From positions 1-19,598 of the forward strand of contig CAMWUV010000001.1 of assembly GCA_947177535.1 (NCBI GenBank): a stretch of 19,598 nt of DNA. Direction: 5' to 3'. Numbering within the stretch: the stretch's first letter is position 1; each line of letters opens with the position of its first letter. Below the pieces are notes generated by a model. The model was not told the origin of the DNA, made no database searches, and saw only the letters and a program-made list of their open reading frames with translations. Shown piece after piece: positions 17,857-19,598 of the stretch. This DNA is from an uncultured Mycoplasma sp. Its GTDB lineage: Bacteria; Bacillota_I; Bacilli_A; Mycoplasmatales; Mycoplasmoidaceae. The translations under genes and the position numbers were made by a program.

Positions 17857-17865
17857 ATTATATCA
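17857..17865 (-). promoter_or_regulatory. Extended -10 promoter of the ribosomal operon
   Basis: The minus strand reads TGATATAAT, a perfect TATAAT with the extended -10 TG, about 135 bases before the rpsJ start. A TTGAAA (17877-17882) lies upstream but at 14-nt spacing, shorter than ideal; the extended -10 would make the -35 less important. The predicted start site is near 17850, giving a leader of about 125 nt. It is the best promoter candidate upstream of the 28-gene operon. Confidence 0.6.
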
Positions 17866-17882
17866 TTTAAGTTAAATTTCAA

Positions 17883-18031
17883 ACTTTTATTTTTTTAAAA
17901 ATGAAATATCGATACTCAACAAACTCAAATTAAAAAAAATTTTCATAAATTTAAAATTTAATAAAAAATAAAAAAAATAAAAAAAATAATTTTACCTTAA
18001 TCAAAGGACAAAATTATTTATAAAAAACTGA
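17883..18031. other. AT-only spacer upstream of the ribosomal operon
   Basis: No gene is readable on either strand. It contains a run of A-rich imperfect repeats (about 17961-17990, units like AAAAATA), which may be curved DNA or an UP-like element for the operon promoter, or simply low-complexity drift. Confidence 0.5.
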
Positions 18032-18107
18032 AATTATTATTTTCATTAATTCCCATATATTAATTGAAATAATTATATAAATCTTGACTTGAATTTATTT
18101 CTTTAAT
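18032..18107 (-). pseudogene. Decayed copy of the C-terminus of the gene at 19423 (direct repeat, left copy)
   Basis: These 76 bases match 19425-19500 with 4 mismatches and no gaps, same orientation. The right copy encodes the last residues of a protein (NSSQDLYNYFNEYMGINENN). In this copy the Glu codon of NEYMG is TAA and another stop (TAG) lies shortly upstream in the same frame, so it cannot encode the tail of a functional protein. Upstream of the repeat no similarity to the rest of the right-hand gene is visible. It is a fragment left by duplication or recombination; the two copies bracket the Panacea-type gene pair. Confidence 0.75.
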
Positions 18108-18261
18108 GTCACACTATATTATAAGAACTAGAATAAATCATATATTAAACACATTAATAATAGCATTGCAGTAAAAAAAATAAAATTTAAAAATCTTCTA
18201 AATCAAAAATTTGTATATCACACAATGACTAATATAATAATTTTTAAAATACAAATTTTAT
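18108..18261. other. Non-coding spacer
   Basis: AT-rich sequence between the repeat remnant and the hairpin after the gene at 18309. No open frame, tRNA-like fold or recognised signal was seen. Scattered stop codons in all frames suggest decayed sequence. Confidence 0.5.
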
Positions 18262-18287
18262 TTATTTTTTTATATTTAAAAAAATAA
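18262..18287 (-). terminator. AT-only inverted repeat after the candidate toxin gene
   Basis: TTATTTTTTTA-AATA-TAAAAAAATAA is a perfect 11-bp inverted repeat 21 bases past the stop codon at 18309. It contains no G-C pairs, so the hairpin would be weak; in such AT-rich DNA chance repeats of this kind are common. Its position is right for a terminator but support is limited. Confidence 0.35.
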
Positions 18288-18308
18288 TTTATTTAATTTC
18301 TTTCATCA

Positions 18309-18827
18309 TTATTTTTTTATTTCATTTTCTTGTAATCTAAAATCTCAATCTTTTCATTTTTTTGAAAATTTATATCTATATGATTTATCTTCATTAACTT
18401 TAAAAATACAATGATTCATATCTAAAATTATTGGAAAAATTGAATTTGAATTATTTCCATTTTCTTTAAAATAAAGAAAATTAATTATTTCTTTGCTATT
18501 TTTTTTGCCAGCATGAATTTGTCAAAGAATTTTTTCATTAGAATATTTTTCTGATTTTTCTAATATTCAACCATATATATCTGGATAGCATTTTTTAACA
18601 ATAGTTTCAATTAAAATTTCTCATTTTTCCATAGAATCATGACAATTTAATCCTATATTTTTATTTAGTGATTTATTATTATTTAAATAAGATGTTATAT
18701 GTTTGAAAGATTTATTCACTCTTATTCAAAAATTATTCCAGTCAAATTTTTCAATAACTTTGTTTGTATAATCTTTAGAATAAAAAAATGAAAATAATTG
18801 TAATTTTTCCAAACTAATTATTTTCAT
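18309..18827 (-). CDS. Unknown 172-aa protein, candidate toxin paired with a Panacea-type antitoxin
   Basis: Not recognised. 172 aa, Lys-, Asn- and aromatic-rich, no signal peptide or membrane segment, with several TGA-coded Trp residues (for example FWIRV, EKWEIL, YGWIL, KKWKDWDF). Predominantly alpha-helical looking in the first 100 residues; the C-terminal part (IFPIILDMNHCIFKVNED and KSYRYKFSKKWKDWDFRL) looks beta-rich. The start codon lies inside the end of the upstream gene (14-nt overlap), so the two are surely cotranscribed and probably translationally coupled. Antitoxin-first order with overlap is classic for toxin-antitoxin pairs, and Panacea antitoxins are known to accompany many unrelated toxins. 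The toxin role is inferred purely from this context; no catalytic motif can be named. It could instead be an effector or accessory protein. Confidence 0.7.
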
Positions 18828-19266
18828 CTTCAAATTTTAAAAAATCCTCATTTTCTTCCAAAATTTCTTTTGATGGGCAATCAGGATCAATTCCTTTTCT
18901 TGCTTTTATTCAAGCTAAGTTATTATGTGACTTATTAACTAATTCTTCTGAAGAATATTCATTTCATTTTTCAAAATATTTTTTATATTTTTTATCTATT
19001 TTTTTAACATCTTCAGGAGATAAAATATAAGTATCTTTTTCATCTAGTCCCATAAATAATTTTTGCATAAATCTATAAGACTCAGGATTAACAGGTCCAT
19101 AAATTCAAGCTTGAAAATTTTTATTTTTTTTAAAAAATGAATCTTTTGTATTTTTGTTTTTTAACTCTTCATATCTTATAAAAAATAAAAGTTTTTGTAA
19201 TTTTAAAGGACTAAAAATTCCTTTTGAATACAAATACTTAGCTAAGGTTTTTGTATTTTTTTCCAT
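18814..19266 (-). CDS. Panacea/SocA-like (DUF4065) domain protein, candidate antitoxin
   Basis: 150 aa. The features match the Panacea (SocA-like, DUF4065) family: the N-terminal LKLQKLLFFIRYEEL (residues 21-35), where the family has KLQKLLYFxxxW; AWIYGPVNPESYR (53-65), matching AWxyGPVxPElYr; and the closing helix SSEELVNKSHNNLAWIKAR (105-123), matching the L-x-x-x-TH...PW motif with Ser-His and Ala-Trp. The acidic C-terminus (EENEDFLKFEDENN) may be the toxin-contacting or disordered end. Panacea-domain proteins neutralise diverse partner toxins, normally encoded next to them. The start at 19264-19266 has AGGG nine bases upstream. Trp54 and Trp119 are TGA. Family call is by motif reading only. 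Confidence 0.78.
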
Positions 19267-19306
19267 AGTAACAGACCCTACTTATCACACTCAACAAATC
19301 ATTAAA

Positions 19307-19315
19307 ATTTTAACA
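19307..19315 (-). promoter_or_regulatory. Candidate promoter of the Panacea-type pair
   Basis: The minus strand reads TGTTAAAAT: a -10-like TAAAAT with the extended TG, about 40 bases before the start codon. No clear -35. It gives the pair a possible promoter separate from the upstream gene. Support is moderate because similar sequences are frequent in this AT-rich DNA. Confidence 0.35.
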
Positions 19316-19422
19316 TAAAAATTTTTAAAAAAATATTGTTATGCTTAGTAGAACAAATAATTTAGATACAACAATAAATTATTATTTTATATATTTGTAT
19401 AGTCTAATTCAAAATTTTTCCT

Positions 19423-19598
19423 TTAATTATTATTTTCATTAATTCCCATATATTCATTGAAATAATTATACAAATCTTGGCTTGAATTTTTTTCTTTAAT
19501 TTTGTTAACAAAATCTGTTCCATTTTTAGATACAGAATTTTTCCCTTTTGAAATCATTCATCAATTACTTTGTGTATTTTTTGGTTCTTCCAAAATTT
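19423..19598 (-). CDS. C-terminus of an unknown protein entering from the right edge
   Basis: Partial gene; only the last 57 complete codons and the stop (TAA, 19423-19425) are in the window. The visible peptide reads ILEEPKNTQSNWWMISKGKN, then Ser/Lys/Asn-rich sequence, ending SSQDLYNYFNEYMGINENNN. Two consecutive TGA codons give WW. No family can be recognised from this end. Its last 76 bases are repeated, decayed, at 18032-18107. An EILEE-like string also occurs near the end of the Panacea-type protein, too short to argue homology. Confidence 0.65.
19425..19500 (-). repeat. Direct repeat, right copy (partner of 18032-18107)
   Basis: 76 bp, 72 identical positions to 18032-18107, no gaps, same orientation, distance about 1.39 kb. 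This copy is in frame and codes for the end of the gene entering from the right. The pair of repeats flanks the Panacea-type cassette, so recombination between them would delete it, and duplication of this segment probably accompanied its arrival or an earlier gene duplication. Confidence 0.85.

Noticed and set aside
17961..17990. A-rich repeats as a CRISPR or VNTR array
   Set aside because: Units are short, irregular and purely A/T without spacers; it is low-complexity sequence.
19316..19345. A/T inverted repeat as a terminator of the gene entering from the right
   Set aside because: Stem is imperfect and only A/T near AAAAATTTTT runs; not distinguishable from chance in this composition.

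Overview
The window comes from a mollicute (Mycoplasma/Ureaplasma-like bacterium). It is very AT-rich, and nearly every long gene contains in-frame TGA codons at positions where its family has tryptophan: the last sense codon of S8 and S14, the L2 'TPWGKR' motif, and the Trp after the catalytic Cys of the peptidases. Genetic code 4 therefore applies, and coordinates here read TGA as Trp. All genes lie on the minus strand. No tRNA, rRNA or CRISPR array was seen. Long low-complexity extensions on several ribosomal proteins recall the pneumoniae/Malacoplasma side of the mollicutes, but genus is only a guess.

From 17862 down to 3037 runs one S10-spc-alpha ribosomal super-operon: an extended -10 promoter, a structured leader of about 125 nt, then S10, L3, L4, L23, L2, S19, L22, L16, L29, S3, S17, L14, L24, L5, S14, S8, L6, L18, S5, L15, adenylate kinase, methionine aminopeptidase, IF-1, L36, S13, S11, RpoA, L17, and a hairpin terminator. 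Spacing is tight (1-8 nt overlaps to 44 nt gaps). Three departures from the usual order stand out. S3 sits after L29 instead of between L22 and L16, and it is fused to a C-terminal domain that reads as an ASCH (PUA-like) domain. secY is absent from its standard place between L15 and adk. L30 is absent. L22, L23 and L29, which ring the peptide exit tunnel, carry long Lys-rich tails; L3 and S5 also carry extensions.

Downstream (1-2988) two tandem paralogous aminopeptidase C (bleomycin hydrolase-type cysteine peptidase) genes follow, apparently with their own promoter just past the terminator.

Upstream (18309-19266) is a two-gene overlapping cassette: a protein with Panacea/SocA-like (DUF4065) antitoxin features followed by an unrecognised 172-aa protein, a candidate toxin. 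The cassette is bracketed by two 76-bp direct repeats (72/76 identical). The repeat at the right edge encodes the C-terminus of a gene entering the window; the left repeat is a decayed copy with stop codons. The strongest leads are the S3-ASCH fusion at a relocated position, the Panacea-type pair with an unknown partner, the missing secY, and the S10 leader RNA.
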